Below are positions 26,987 through 37,464 of a DNA stretch of 64,000 bases, in pieces; positions within the stretch are counted from its first letter, which is position 1; every line of letters starts with the position of its first letter. Both the position numbers and the translations under genes were made by a program. The stretch is from Terebella lapidaria (lineage: Eukaryota > Annelida > Polychaeta > Terebellida > Terebellidae). The stretch spans positions 24,349,950 through 24,413,949 of the forward strand of contig OX424569.1 of NCBI GenBank assembly GCA_949152475.1, in the 5' to 3' direction. The notes beneath the pieces were generated by a model. It did not search any database. It was not told where the DNA came from and was given only the letters and a program-made list of their open reading frames with translations.

Positions 26987-27271
26987 TGTAAAGTTATTGA
27001 CTACCGTCCGCTCTTCGGGATCCTCGAGGATAGTCCTCTCTCATCCGAGTCCTTGCGGACGCGCATCCGCTATTCCGGATCCTTGCGGCGGGGCCGCTCA
27101 CCGGAGGTCGCTGCGGACACGGTAACTACTTCAGCATTAACGGTAACCAGGTAACAGCCCACCCGACACTCCCAGGCCTACGGACACCGTTCAGAAACTA
27201 GTTCATCCCTACGGTGTTAACTGGCGGGGCCTGGCGAGCCGCGGTCTGCCTCGGGGACGGAACCCCGTACA
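26987..27271 (-). repeat. internal LTR fragment
   Basis: Matches the first 285 bp (plus-strand order) of the 5' LTR at 29287-29571 and stops abruptly where gag-region sequence resumes. It agrees with the 5' LTR, not the 3' LTR, where the two differ, so it was copied from the 5' end. Confidence 0.92.
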
Positions 27272-29200
27272 GTTGGTCGCCACCACGTCCGGATCTAGTT
27301 TCCCTGCCGCGGGTTCCGGCCCTGCTGTCCCGGAGGACCAGACCGGAAGGAACTCCTCCGTTGCGGGCCAGGGAGGGCTCCCTGGTATCCGCGCGACCGC
27401 AGGCGTTCCAACAACTCCGGACACTTCAGCCAAAAGTGTCCCTGCTTTCCGCAGAAGTAACAGGGATGGTTTTGAGCTGGTCCGGAGGTGAACGCGCAAC
27501 ATCCTGCGGGTCCCGGAGCTTCGATCCCGGCGCAGTGCGCAATCATCTGCGCGGCGCCGAGGTCGTATTCCTCGATGTCGCACTCGTCCGAGGACGAGTA
27601 CGGCGCGGCGACTGGTGCCGCATGTGCGGGCGCCCCTGTAGAGGGTGCCGGCGCACTAACCCACTGCGGGGTAGGTTCCCTGGCGGGTTCCCGGACGACC
27701 GGGTCCTGCCACGGGGTTACCTGCGATGCCTTAGCCGGAGGAGGAGTCGCCGCCTGCACGGGTACAGCCGAGGCCGGAGCCGGGGCCGGAGGCAACTGTC
27801 TAGGGCGGACAGCCACCTCAAGCACAAGCGCGGAGTCTATTGCCTCCTCCATCGATCGTTTTTCATGGGTGGCCAGCCCGTAAGCTAAGTGGTAAGGCTG
27901 GCCATCGATGAACTGATCGATCAGCATCGTCTCGAACCGTCTGGAGTCCATGTCCGGAAAAGCTCTCCGGCCGAGTATGCGTAGGTTGAACGCATAGTCT
28001 GTCACGGACTCAGTCGGTTGGCGGGTACGCGCCTTGAACTCTCGTTCAGACTGCCGCCGGTTGGTCGTCGGCGTGAACAGCAGGCGAAGTTGACGGGCAA
28101 CCTCGCCGAAAGTCACTGTTCCCATCGGCAGACACGGCATCACGCGGAGAGCTTTTCCTTCCAAGCTCCCCGCGAGGACATGTCCAGCTTCATGCTGGGA
28201 CCATCCTTCGTACACGGCGGTACGCCATACCTGGAGCAAGTAGTCCTCCAAGTCGACGTTATCCCCGTTGAACCGTTTCCGCCACGAAGAGTGGTCGGGC
28301 CCGTCATCGCGTTTGTTACGCGCCCGACGTGCGGTCCCGGCTCCGGGGTCGTCCGTGTACAGCGGCAAGTTCCGCGAGCTGCCCGTGCCTGCGGCGGAGT
28401 CTGCCGGAGCAAACATCGACGCCGCGGACATAGGAGCAGGGAAGCTCACGTTTGCCGCCGGGGTCATTCCCGCTAAAAATCCACTCTGGCTAGGTGCGGG
28501 CGGGGCTCCCATCGAACCTACTGGGTAGGCTCCAGAAGGGGCGGCAAAGCTTGAGGCCGAAGCCGCCTGTTGCCACTGCCCGTCCGACACACTGTACGTG
28601 CCAGGGTAAGTCGGCCACGCGGCTTGCGCTCCAACCGTCGGAACGGTCGACGCGGTCGCCAACGTGGTGCCTCCGAGCCGTGGAGCAGGCGCGGGTCCCA
28701 TTGCGGGGGCCACTGGCGCCTGCGGACTCGGCAGGGCTTGGGGAGGGGCTACTGGCCCAGACATCCCCGGACTAAGAATAGCCGACGGGTCAACGCTCGG
28801 AGGCGGCTGATTCCGCTTGAACAGTACAAGCGCCTCGGATATCAGCCACCTCTCCCTCTCCGTCAAAGGCCCCGAGTTGCCTTGTGACAGCGGAGAGGGG
28901 GAGCGGTTCCGCCGGGCCCTGATAGCAATCCCTGTTGCTGCCCCTCAGGGCGCGACTCGTCGTCCGGAGACGGAGCCAGGGACGCCGGAGTCGACTCCGC
29001 GGACGGGGTCTTGTCCACGGAGGTCTCCGCACGTTCCTTCCTACCGCCGGAGTCATCCGAAGAATTCTCACGGCGGCCGTCGCTTGACCGGGTGCGGTCC
29101 GCGACGTTTCCACCCGTTTCCCCCCCTTGGGTTCATCAGCCTTATTTTCGGCCTTATCTTTTTCCTTCGTCATGTTTATGAGTTGTCCTTGAGGAGCGGG
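27272..29200 (-). mobile_element. gag region of the Gypsy element, outer copy
   Basis: Same content as the inner gag, including the CCHC knuckle and capsid-like region. It is cut off before the protease by the internal LTR fragment, so transcripts from the 5' LTR meet this gag first and then a second LTR piece, leader and gag. Confidence 0.88.
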
Positions 29201-29267
29201 CGATCCCCAGGGACGAAGGAGGCTACAACACTGTGACGGTAGGCTGCGATGGAACACTGTCGGACTG

Positions 29268-29285
29268 ATCCTGGTCACGGCACCA
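29268..29285 (-). other. primer-binding site of the Gypsy element
   Basis: On the minus strand TGGTGCCGTGACCAGGAT starts one base inside the 5' LTR. It begins TGG, complementary to a tRNA CCA end; the matching tRNA would end GGTCACGGCACCA. I cannot name the tRNA from memory. Confidence 0.8.
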
Positions 29286-29286
29286 A

Positions 29287-30022
29287 TGTAAAGTTATTGA
29301 CTACCGTCCGCTCTTCGGGATCCTCGAGGATAGTCCTCTCTCATCCGAGTCCTTGCGGACGCGCATCCGCTATTCCGGATCCTTGCGGCGGGGCCGCTCA
29401 CCGGAGGTCGCTGCGGACACGGTAACTACTTCAGCATTAACGGTAACCAGGTAACAGCCCACCCGACACTCCCAGGCCTACGGACACCGTTCAGAAACTA
29501 GTTCATCCCTACGGTGTTAACTGGCGGGGCCTGGCGAGCCGCGGTCTGCCTCGGGGACGGAACCCCGTACAGTCCGACATGCTGGCCAGAGCCTATGTCA
29601 CACGTCCCGGGAAGGGAGAGAACTGGCGATCCACAGGGCTTGCGCCCCCGAGTCAGCAACTTGTCTCTCCCAGCCCGGGCCTCCCCATGGAAATCGTCCC
29701 CAGGGCTCTAGGAGCCCTCTACTCAGAACCAGGGAACGCAAAGCTCATGGCGAACTTCGCGTGCGTCCTAGTCACTCTCTCTCGGACAATCTCCTCGATC
29801 GAGTCGCTTCCAGTGTATATATAATACACCACAAGCTGTAGGGCGCACGCGAGGTCTAATCGATCCATTGTTATAGTTTACTGGAGCGTAAATTACAATG
29901 CGTCGCCGTGGCAACGCACGCTCGAACCGAGCGTGTCAAAACAAGGCCAAGTACGAAAAGGCCACATAAATGGCATTTATGTTTACAATCACCTGCCGTG
30001 TGCTTAGGGCAAAATCGCCACA
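29287..30022 (-). repeat. 5' LTR of the Gypsy element
   Basis: 736 bp, starting TGTAAAG and ending GCCACA on the plus strand. It has the same TATA-like box as the 3' LTR at about 29815-29826. It carries about 100 bp that the 3' LTR lacks (about 29325-29435). Confidence 0.95.
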
Positions 30023-30026
30023 TATA

Positions 30027-31329
30027 CATATTCAAATGCATACCTTTTTCAAATACTAGTACCCTTTGTCACTCTTGAGCTCTATTGTGTCACACCTGTA
30101 TCGTCGAGAGCCCAAATGAGAAATTACCCATTCATTGGTTGGTGTCAATGCAAACCTGCTTCTGGTCATATGAGGTTATGCATTGTAATCCAGACTTGAA
30201 CTTAGCTCTATCTGCCCAGTATTTTGCTCAGAGGCCAGTGTGCATTCCATTGTCCAATTATCTTGATATTGGTGCACCAATCGGGTCAATATTAGCTCGA
30301 AGTCAAGGTCACCTATGTAAAGCTTACATATGATTTCTTTTCTCTCGATACTCGAATTTCACCAATAGCTAATGCTAAAGCCGTTTGGGCTACATGTATG
30401 TGTAATCAAAGCAAACATCGCAATGACAGTTTGCTGATTTCTGGCCGCCCATGCTAATAATCAACACCATGCTGGAATTGAGTAATTTCTTTGTCCAAAA
30501 ACAACAGCAGATAAACAGTTGTCACAATTCGAATGTCTGTATCATACATGTAATTTACTGCACATCTGATTTTCAATACCTATAATGCATAAAAACACAC
30601 GGTAAAACACCGTTTTACACGAGACTTATCCACAATGATGCAGAAACAGTACACAGGCTCATAGTTGTTGAACAACTTGGACAAACACTGAAATACTAGT
30701 AGTGTGTTTGTCAGTGCAAAATTGACCACAAGAAGCACCACACGTCACAAGTGTATTGTCACCGAGTCTTTCAAAGACGACAGAAACTGAACCAGTCTAA
30801 ATTTATTCACAAACTATTGCATCGTTCATTGGACGTTAATGCCATATACAGTAATGTTGAATACATCACTAGTAAAACATGTTGTGTACACGAACAATCT
30901 GCATCCTACAATGTAAGGAAAGTATCAATGTGTGATATGGGATGATGGAAAGATAATCTACTCTATACATGTAGTTCACATTCGAAAGGAATAGTTCATC
31001 CATTCAGATTTATTTAATGTTGAAATGAATAGCACACAGGGTGCCACATACGGGCAAGCTGGGAAGCCGAGACATATGAATGCTGCTTTGATGTCTGCTC
31101 CAGTGGACAGCTGTTAAGGAAACCCCATAAGGTGTTCTTCTAAGGTGATCAAGATCTAGGGCATGCTGGGCTTATCAAGCACAAGAGTGATCTCTGGAGT
31201 CATAGTTGTAAGGGTCAGCGAACTACAGGAGACACCACAAGAAAGTTTTGTTCCAAATTGATGGCATATAGATAGACTACCCTCTAAGAATAGCAGTTCC
31301 TTCAAATGATGGACCTCACAAGAGTGTAG
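30027..31329. other. intergenic, nothing recognised
   Basis: Host-like AT-rich DNA on the far side of the Gypsy insertion. Frames of up to 82 codons (30085-30333) show no family features. Confidence 0.5.
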
Positions 31330-32200
31330 AGCAGGTGCAGAGAAGACCACCTAAAAAAAGAGCTTATCTCAATGAATGATCCTCCATTTTGAATTGATGC
31401 CAGCGGATGCTATCTTTGCAATGCTGATGGACCGGAGAGGGTATTTCCATCAGAAGACATGTCTTGTCTACCTTGATGACATCATCATCTTTGCTGGAGA
31501 TATAGAAACCAGTAATCATATAAGTAGATAAACGTACGTAATGCCTATTTGATTATGCTCTGGAGTGCTGACTATATAGAGCAGAGCAGAAGTTTCAATT
31601 CATAGTTCAGACAACATAGCAACAGGCCACGCCCTCCCCCCCCCCCCGGCAATTGCGGAAAAAGCCCCACAAAATACCTACAATTATGTCCCATGGGATG
31701 GTTTGCTTGTGAGACTTGATACGCATCACTGCGTTTTGGAGAAATATTTGACTTTCTTTGATTGGCTAGTGAATATGGAAGTGGGAGATTCATGTTTCAT
31801 CGGAAATATGAATTCATGCAGGACCAAGTACAATTTTCAGTAATGACCAAAATGATTGATGGCCACGAATTTACGAAAGGATGAAGCTTTGTAAAGTTGG
31901 ACCATTTCAGGGTGCATCAAGAGATGTGAACATTCTAGGGTTCTGTTATTACTATAGAAAATTCATCAAGGCTCTCGCTGGCAGTGTTACACCAAAGCTA
32001 GGAACAATATCAAGTACCCAGAAAGACAGGGGACTCATCCACTGGAAGTGCTGCAAACATATCCAGTTGACTTGAGACGCAGTACAGCCCCAGACAGCAT
32101 GACAATACTGACACTCTCTCCAGGGGATCAGGTCTGGATAGTCGACAATGTAACTGTCAGGGTGTCAAGAATGGAGAATATGAGATAGCTGTTAATAGTT
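31330..32200 (+). mobile_element. old Gypsy-type pol remnant
   Basis: Plus-strand pieces resemble Gypsy polymerase: CLVYLDDIIIFAGD (RT active site) near 31465-31505, then ILGFCYYYRKFIKALAGSV near 31930-31985, and a LSPGDQVWI-like integrase-tail piece near 32120. It is unrelated in sequence to the young element at 14.2-30.0 kb, heavily broken and much reduced in length, with no LTRs seen. Old fossil. Confidence 0.7.
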
Positions 32201-32616
32201 TCACCCTAAGCAATGATCGGAGATGACGAACATCAGCGCCTTAGCAACACAGGAGCCAATATGCTTCATGACATTACAACATAGTTGTACAATTTGAACA
32301 GCAACAACAAAATAGTGTGCAACATCAAATACAGCATATTCTTTTTCTCTCTCTTTTTTAATGTACATTTCGTGAATCAAATTTGAATAATATCATAATG
32401 CATCAAAAGAGTTGTGTGTGTACTTTAAGACCCTACATATGTAAAGATATTGACGAGTCTTCAAACCAATTCTTGCTAGGTCATCTTGGTTCTCCATCCG
32501 AGTAGATCGAAATCATTTGTGGAATAGTATACAAGTGGTTTGTTTTCAGATGGGCACTTTAATTTTTGCTCAGTTTCCGGTTAGCTTGTGAAGTCTAGGA
32601 TGGTATCTTGTGAGCT
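32201..32616. other. intergenic, nothing recognised
   Basis: About 400 bp between the Gypsy remnant and the GPCR stop. It probably includes the receptor's 3' untranslated region. No clear poly(A) signal could be chosen. Confidence 0.4.
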
Positions 32617-33618
32617 CTAAGATGAACCTGTCAGAATGGGTGCCACTTTATTACGAGAGAGCATTCTGACCAGCTCAGCTCTGAAGCGAGGCCCACTCAG
32701 GCAATAAAGCAGGAAATTGATGGCATAATTTGTGTAACTGAGGATGTTGACGATGGTCCAAACCAACTCCATCCTTGCCAGATCAGCTTGAGTTTTCGCC
32801 CGGGCAAACCAAATACCTTGGGTACTCAAAAAGATGCTGAGTGGTGCCGTGGTGAGAAAAAAGGCAAAGCTGATAGTCAGGAGGATGGCAGTCATGCTAG
32901 TCATCTTGGGGGAATCCTTGTTGTTCAGTTGTTTAGCTCGAGTTTTCTCGAGTAGAGCGAGCTTGGTGATGATGGCAACATTGGACCCAATCATCAGGAT
33001 GAAGGGAATCAGTGAAGCAAGACTGGAGTCAATCCAACCCCAAGTGAATACAAAGAAGTCAAGATAGTTCTGATCGATGGTACATATCCCCCCATCATTA
33101 ATAGTGTAGGTCCAAAAGAAGTGAGCATTGAGTCCGATGGCAATCAGCGATGCAATCACCAGCTGAATCGATGCGAATTTCTTTGTGAAAATTGACTTGG
33201 CCTTCAGTGGAATAAAGATGGCTGCCAAACGTTCAGCAGTGACAGCAACAATGATCCAAGGTTCCAACTCCCGCAAAACGTAGACCGAAAATAGAGAGAA
33301 TTTACATCCCACTCTTGAGAAGTTTCTGAAATCCAAGTCAGTGAGAGCTGATACCCAATGCCTCAAAAGTCCGGTGTAGAGAAGCGATGTGTCCACTACA
33401 GCTAGAACTATCAAGTAAAGACTAGTCGTGTGGCTCCTTAGTGACTTCCGCATCATAACCAGCACAGAGAGAATGTTACCAATGGTTCCCATGACCAGGA
33501 TGATGGGAGATGCGTAAATCCAGAGTGTACGTATTAAGGTTTGGTCTTGTTCGTTGTGATCTGGAGATTGCGATGACTGATCCCGTTGAAAGTCGGTGGT
33601 GTACTCTGTCGGTTCCAT
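32617..33618 (-). CDS. rhodopsin-class (class A) G protein-coupled receptor, intronless
   Basis: A 333-residue single-exon reading frame with seven hydrophobic segments, so a plasma-membrane receptor coupled to G proteins. Landmarks: GTIGN with N48 in TM1 (about 34-56); D76 in TM2; C105 before TM3 and C179 in the second extracellular loop, the usual disulphide pair; ERL (129-131) in place of DRY; P205 in TM5; TTAP with P259 in TM6, lacking the usual CWxP; NYAINFLLY (297-305) in TM7, with Phe in place of the NPxxY proline. N99-F-S is a possible glycosylation site in the first extracellular loop. The start at 33618 gives a 30-residue polar N-terminus before TM1, normal for peptide-type receptors. 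The pattern suits an invertebrate peptide-receptor-like or orphan receptor; the ligand cannot be read from the sequence. There is no obvious operon partner. Confidence 0.95.
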   Translation of the reverse strand: MEPTEYTTDFQRDQSSQSPDHNEQDQTLIRTLWIYASPIILVMGTIGNILSVLVMMRKSLRSHTTSLYLIVLAVVDTSLLYTGLLRHWVSALTDLDFRNFSRVGCKFSLFSVYVLRELEPWIIVAVTAERLAAIFIPLKAKSIFTKKFASIQLVIASLIAIGLNAHFFWTYTINDGGICTIDQNYLDFFVFTWGWIDSSLASLIPFILMIGSNVAIITKLALLEKTRAKQLNNKDSPKMTSMTAILLTISFAFFLTTAPLSIFLSTQGIWFARAKTQADLARMELVWTIVNILSYTNYAINFLLYCLSGPRFRAELVRMLSRNKVAPILTGSS

Positions 33619-34450
33619 TTCTTCTCAGTTACTCGACTTCAAATTATGATGGTTGTCTAGTGTTTTAGACCTATAAACTGATTCTAGATAGGGTATATTG
33701 TCTCATAGATTCTTGCAATATGTCCGTGTTTGTCGTTCCAACTGACAAGTACTGCAAACGGCGGATTGGAATATGTGCTCACTACTCTCTCCTGTCAGCT
33801 AGCGAAGTCCTGTAAATTTCATGTGATGACATTGTAAGCTGGTGCCTTTAAACAAAACAAGCATGTATGTGTGATGTTAGAGGGAATGTTATATCCACAA
33901 ACGAGTAATGCAATTCCTTGCTAATGGACGCCTTTGTCCACCTATTATTGAACCCAAATGTCATGATAATAGTGTATGGGACGTGTTTTATGTTTCCCCT
34001 CCTATTAAGCTGAGAACGCTGCTAAGAGATGGGGCCAAAAGTTAGCCAGTCCAATTACGTGATCTTACTGCAACGTGCTGTTAGGTAAATAAATGCATGA
34101 ACATACTTTAATTGTTTGGAAAAGAATGTATTAACTATATAATACATCTTTCATACAGTTTTATTACTGTATTACAGTACAATCTTTAGACAATACCCGA
34201 ATAATTGTGTCGATGTTGTCAGGTTACAATAGCAAATGAAATAATAACATTTACATCACAACAACAATGAAAATATAATACAATGTAGGAACTAAAGTAT
34301 TGCATTCAACCTACAATCGTGAAAATGTATTTAAGACAATACAAAAAGGTCTTGGACCATTAGTAGCCATGCATGGATCTCTGCTTCAGGTTTGTACAAA
34401 GCCTTCCAATTAAATTACTCCAGGAAGCATTATTCATTATATAAAAACAT
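33619..34450. other. intergenic, upstream of the GPCR
   Basis: This should contain the receptor promoter, but no TATA box or initiator stands out. No other gene was seen. Confidence 0.4.
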
Positions 34451-35877
34451 AGCACCAATGGTGCTGTAGCTCACCGGCAGATCATGCGAATTGCACACAG
34501 TATTGACTTTCCAAAATATAAATTGTTACACTGATCTTAAACTCTATTGTCAAAGCATGTCTGTAAATGTTGCTGGAAACACATTTTCTGTACGGACTAT
34601 AATACGGAATCAAGCTACATCTTGAAAGGTTTTTTTTCGTTAATGACATATATTCACAGACCCTCGATTCAAAGGCAACAAAACTTATACACATCACAAA
34701 GGTACATATTAAGGAGAATCTTATGCATGATTTTGAGGAAAACTGTCTGAATAGATTTTTAGAAAAAGGCCATCAAAGTCAAAATTTTCGACAAAAAAGG
34801 TCGTTTTGACCTTCCAAGGTCATTCAATGTCAAATTCAAGATTACCACTAAAAACGCAATATATGACTTCCCATTTGAATGTGCCAAAACTGAGGCTCTA
34901 TCTTGAAGTGTTCTAGGAGTTTACCCCGCAAAGCTATCATTATGATGGAAAAATTGGGTGAAATTTCCCAGTCCAAAAAATATTTCAATGGCGAAAAAAA
35001 AAATTGTTGGAAACAGCTCACAATGAATAATGACTTGAATTCAGACAAAAAATTTTTTTTTTTGCTTACCTGTCAAAGAATCAAAATGGCTGCCCCACGC
35101 AGACCGTCATTTCAAAGGCAACAAAACTTATACACACACCAAAGACAAAAATCATTGTTTTTTCCGACGAAAAAGGTCGTTTTGACCTTCCAAGGTCATT
35201 CAAGGTCAAGTTCGAGGTCACCACTCAAACCGTAACATACCGTATAATCGCGCATATAAGGACATGTTTTTATATCCGGATTATTGCGTTTTGGGGCTCT
35301 CACCTAAAAAACAAAGTGTCTCGAATATAGAGACATGTTCTTATATTCGAATATAAGTACACCCCCATTATCCCGCATATAAGAACATGGTAAGATAAAT
35401 TAAATAATAGTCACACTAACCTTCGTGTGCAAGTAGCCTAGACAAGTCATAACCACCACTGACGACAATCATATGTGTTGGCTTAGGTAGGGATTGGAGA
35501 TATGAATAATTATATAATGCGGTCCTGTTGGATTCAGTTCGGTACCATTCTCATTCCAAAGTGATTGTCTCACTGGTAAAGACGGCGCCAAAACCCAGTG
35601 TCTCGAATATAAGACGCGAGTGTCCTTATAAACGAATATTGCTTTATGGCGCGAAAAAAGTAAACCTCCTCGAATATAGGGACATGTTCTTATACTCGAA
35701 TATAAGGATAGGCTCGAATATTAGGAGAGTGTCCTTATATGTGCGATTATACGGTATTATTTCCCATTTGAATGTACCAATACTTATAGGCTCTACCTTG
35801 AAGTGTTCTATGAGTTTTTTGCCGGACGGGCGACGGACGAAAAACCACGACAATAGCTTATCGGCCCATATGGGTCC
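34451..35877 (+). mobile_element. hairpin-ended non-autonomous element D (pearl/Helentron-like)
   Basis: It starts with the palindrome AGCACCAATGGTGCT (34451-34465) followed by AGCTCACCGG. This mirrors the start of elements A and B (palindrome, then GGTTACCGG). It carries two diverged internal units related to element C, with TTTTGACCTTCCAAGGTCA motifs, and a GACGGGCGACGGACGA microsatellite. It ends in a decayed hairpin at 35855-35877 (AGCTTATCGGCCC arm). A MITE is inserted at 35240-35754. No coding capacity. Confidence 0.6.
35240..35754. mobile_element. 515-bp MITE with TA target duplication, nested in element D
   Basis: Terminal inverted repeats of about 25 bp start CCGTATAATCGCGCATATAA on the left and read back as CCGTATAATCGCACATATAA from the right, with TA on each side (35238-35239 and 35755-35756). 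The related unit at 34.85 kb and those in element C carry the uninterrupted site (AATATATGAYTTCCCATTTG), which confirms the insertion. Internally, CGAATATAAG and its inverse plus GACATGTTCTTATA recur several times. TA duplication suggests a Tc1/mariner-type parent. No transposase. Confidence 0.88.
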
Positions 35878-35879
35878 AC

Positions 35880-36659
35880 CACACACATATAAAGCCACCA
35901 CTCACAGAGCGGCGCTTCAAGAGCAATGAAACTTATGAGGGTACATATGAAGAGTCTAGTGCATAACTATACATGAAAGCCTATAGGCTTTGTGGAATGC
36001 CCCTTTTTTTCTTTGCTAATTTTGAGACTCGACTGATAAAACAATACATAGGATTATGAACACATGTGAGAATGAGAGTTTAACAAGTAGTTGCTCACAA
36101 GACAAATACCCACCTGATATTTGCCATTAGAGTATACTTATTCAACATGTTCCTCGCTTGCATGATATTCTTCAGGTACTATTGCCAAATGTAGAATAAA
36201 ATGCTCCTAAAGAATCACCTGTCATAGTAATGGTCTCATGGATAACAAACTATGGAACTTCCAAGTCAATCATTTTAAAACTTGGTACATGTTCATATAA
36301 AATCATATAGCTTGAAATGTATAAAACAATTGTATCAAACACATCAAGTTGATAGTACCTTTTTATTCTTTTAATCATATTTCAAGGCACATCTCAATAA
36401 GTTTTAAATGTACAAAAACGACAGATGTTCAACTGAAAATTCCTACATTCATGATACAGGCAAAAAGGAATTTCTTCTGGCTTAAGTAAAGCAATGATAA
36501 TTTGGTGACAGCGTGTGAAATACAGCTTAGAAACAAAACAGTACATGCACTTTTAACCAGATAATCACAGTGCTGTTCAAGCTAAATAAAACTAGACGTC
36601 AAGGCCTGAAGATGCCTTGGGGCATTTCGTGTGAGTTCTATTCCTACCTAACATATACC
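35880..36659. other. intergenic, nothing recognised
   Basis: AT-rich DNA between two repeat insertions, with no gene or named repeat seen. Confidence 0.5.
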
Positions 36660-36662
36660 TAA

Positions 36663-37377
36663 AGCCCCAGTCCCACCTACCCGGACTGTGCCCCGGACTA
36701 GTCACGGACGAAACATCCCGGATCACCCCGGATAAAAGTAATAAAATGTGCCAAAAATGTAAGTTGTTTTTATGGTCCCATATACCCGGAATACACACGG
36801 ATGAGCCACGAACAAAAGCCACGGACAGCCCCCTGAAGAACTGATTTTAAGTTTTTTTTATACCTATTTGGACCCTATGATCCCGGAAGAGCCACGGATC
36901 ACCCCGGAGTACCATGGATCAGACACGGTAGACTCCCGGTGTACTTCCGGAGTACCAGGACAAGATAAGGATAACTCCCGGACTATACCGGAACACCCCG
37001 GACCGTCCAAGAGTAGCCACGGACTGACTATACACCCCGGTGCAGTCACGGACGAGCCACGGACCACCACGGTACACCCCCGGACAAGACCCGGACTGGC
37101 CCGGATCAGCACGGATTTGCCTTACCTCCCGGACCGTCCCGAATGGCCCCGGCAGTTTCAAACATTTTAAAAGTGCTGGAGAGCTCCCCGGACTATCCCC
37201 GGACTGTCCCGGTTCCAGCGTTTTTTTCCAAAATCAGCCGGACTAGCAACGGACCGTCCCGTACCACTCACGGACCGTCCCGGACCACTCACGGACTGCC
37301 CCGGATTGTCACGGATAAGACCCGGATCAGTCCGTGGCTAGTCCGGGGTCGCCGTCCGGGTAGGTGGGACTGGGGCT
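36663..37377. mobile_element. 715-bp PIF/Harbinger-like MITE
   Basis: Terminal inverted repeats begin AGCCCCAGTCCCACCTACCC on both ends and run about 24 bp. A 3-bp TAA duplication flanks it (36660-36662 and 37378-37380); TWA duplications are typical of PIF/Harbinger. The interior is packed with more than thirty CCGGA or ACGGA words in both orientations. No coding capacity; the frames across it are composition artefacts. Confidence 0.82.
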
Positions 37378-37464
37378 TAAGAGACCGCGTCTAGAACCAT
37401 GATGACTCTGAACTGTCCGTGGTCAAAGTTTAAGTGACATACCCCGCCCTTAGGCATCTTTGCG

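Larger units (their letters stand above)
24972..27271 (-). repeat. inner copy of a 2.3-kb tandem duplication (LTR part, leader, gag)
   Basis: This block matches 27272-29571 at a constant offset of 2300 bp, apparently without any difference. It consists of part of the 5' LTR, the primer-binding site, the leader and gag. The junction carries a two-base GT microhomology. A gag-end duplication of this kind is not a normal part of a Gypsy element; it is either a recent rearrangement or an assembly artefact. Confidence 0.9.
14214..30022 (-). mobile_element. Ty3/Gypsy LTR retrotransposon, 15.8 kb, with gag-end duplication and accessory region
   Basis: In sense (minus) order the element has a 5' LTR, primer-binding site, gag, a duplicated LTR fragment with a second leader and gag, then protease, reverse transcriptase, RNase H, integrase, a non-coding stretch, an accessory coding region, polypurine tract and 3' LTR. 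The pol order places it in Ty3/Gypsy (Metaviridae). Four-base TATA direct repeats flank it at 14210-14213 and 30023-30026. LTRs start TGTGGCG and end TTTACA in sense orientation. About five substitutions separate the LTRs over some 620 shared bases, so insertion is recent, perhaps one to a few million years at ordinary neutral rates. It looks nearly whole but broken, with roughly three to five breaks. It is much richer in GC than the host DNA. Confidence 0.95.
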
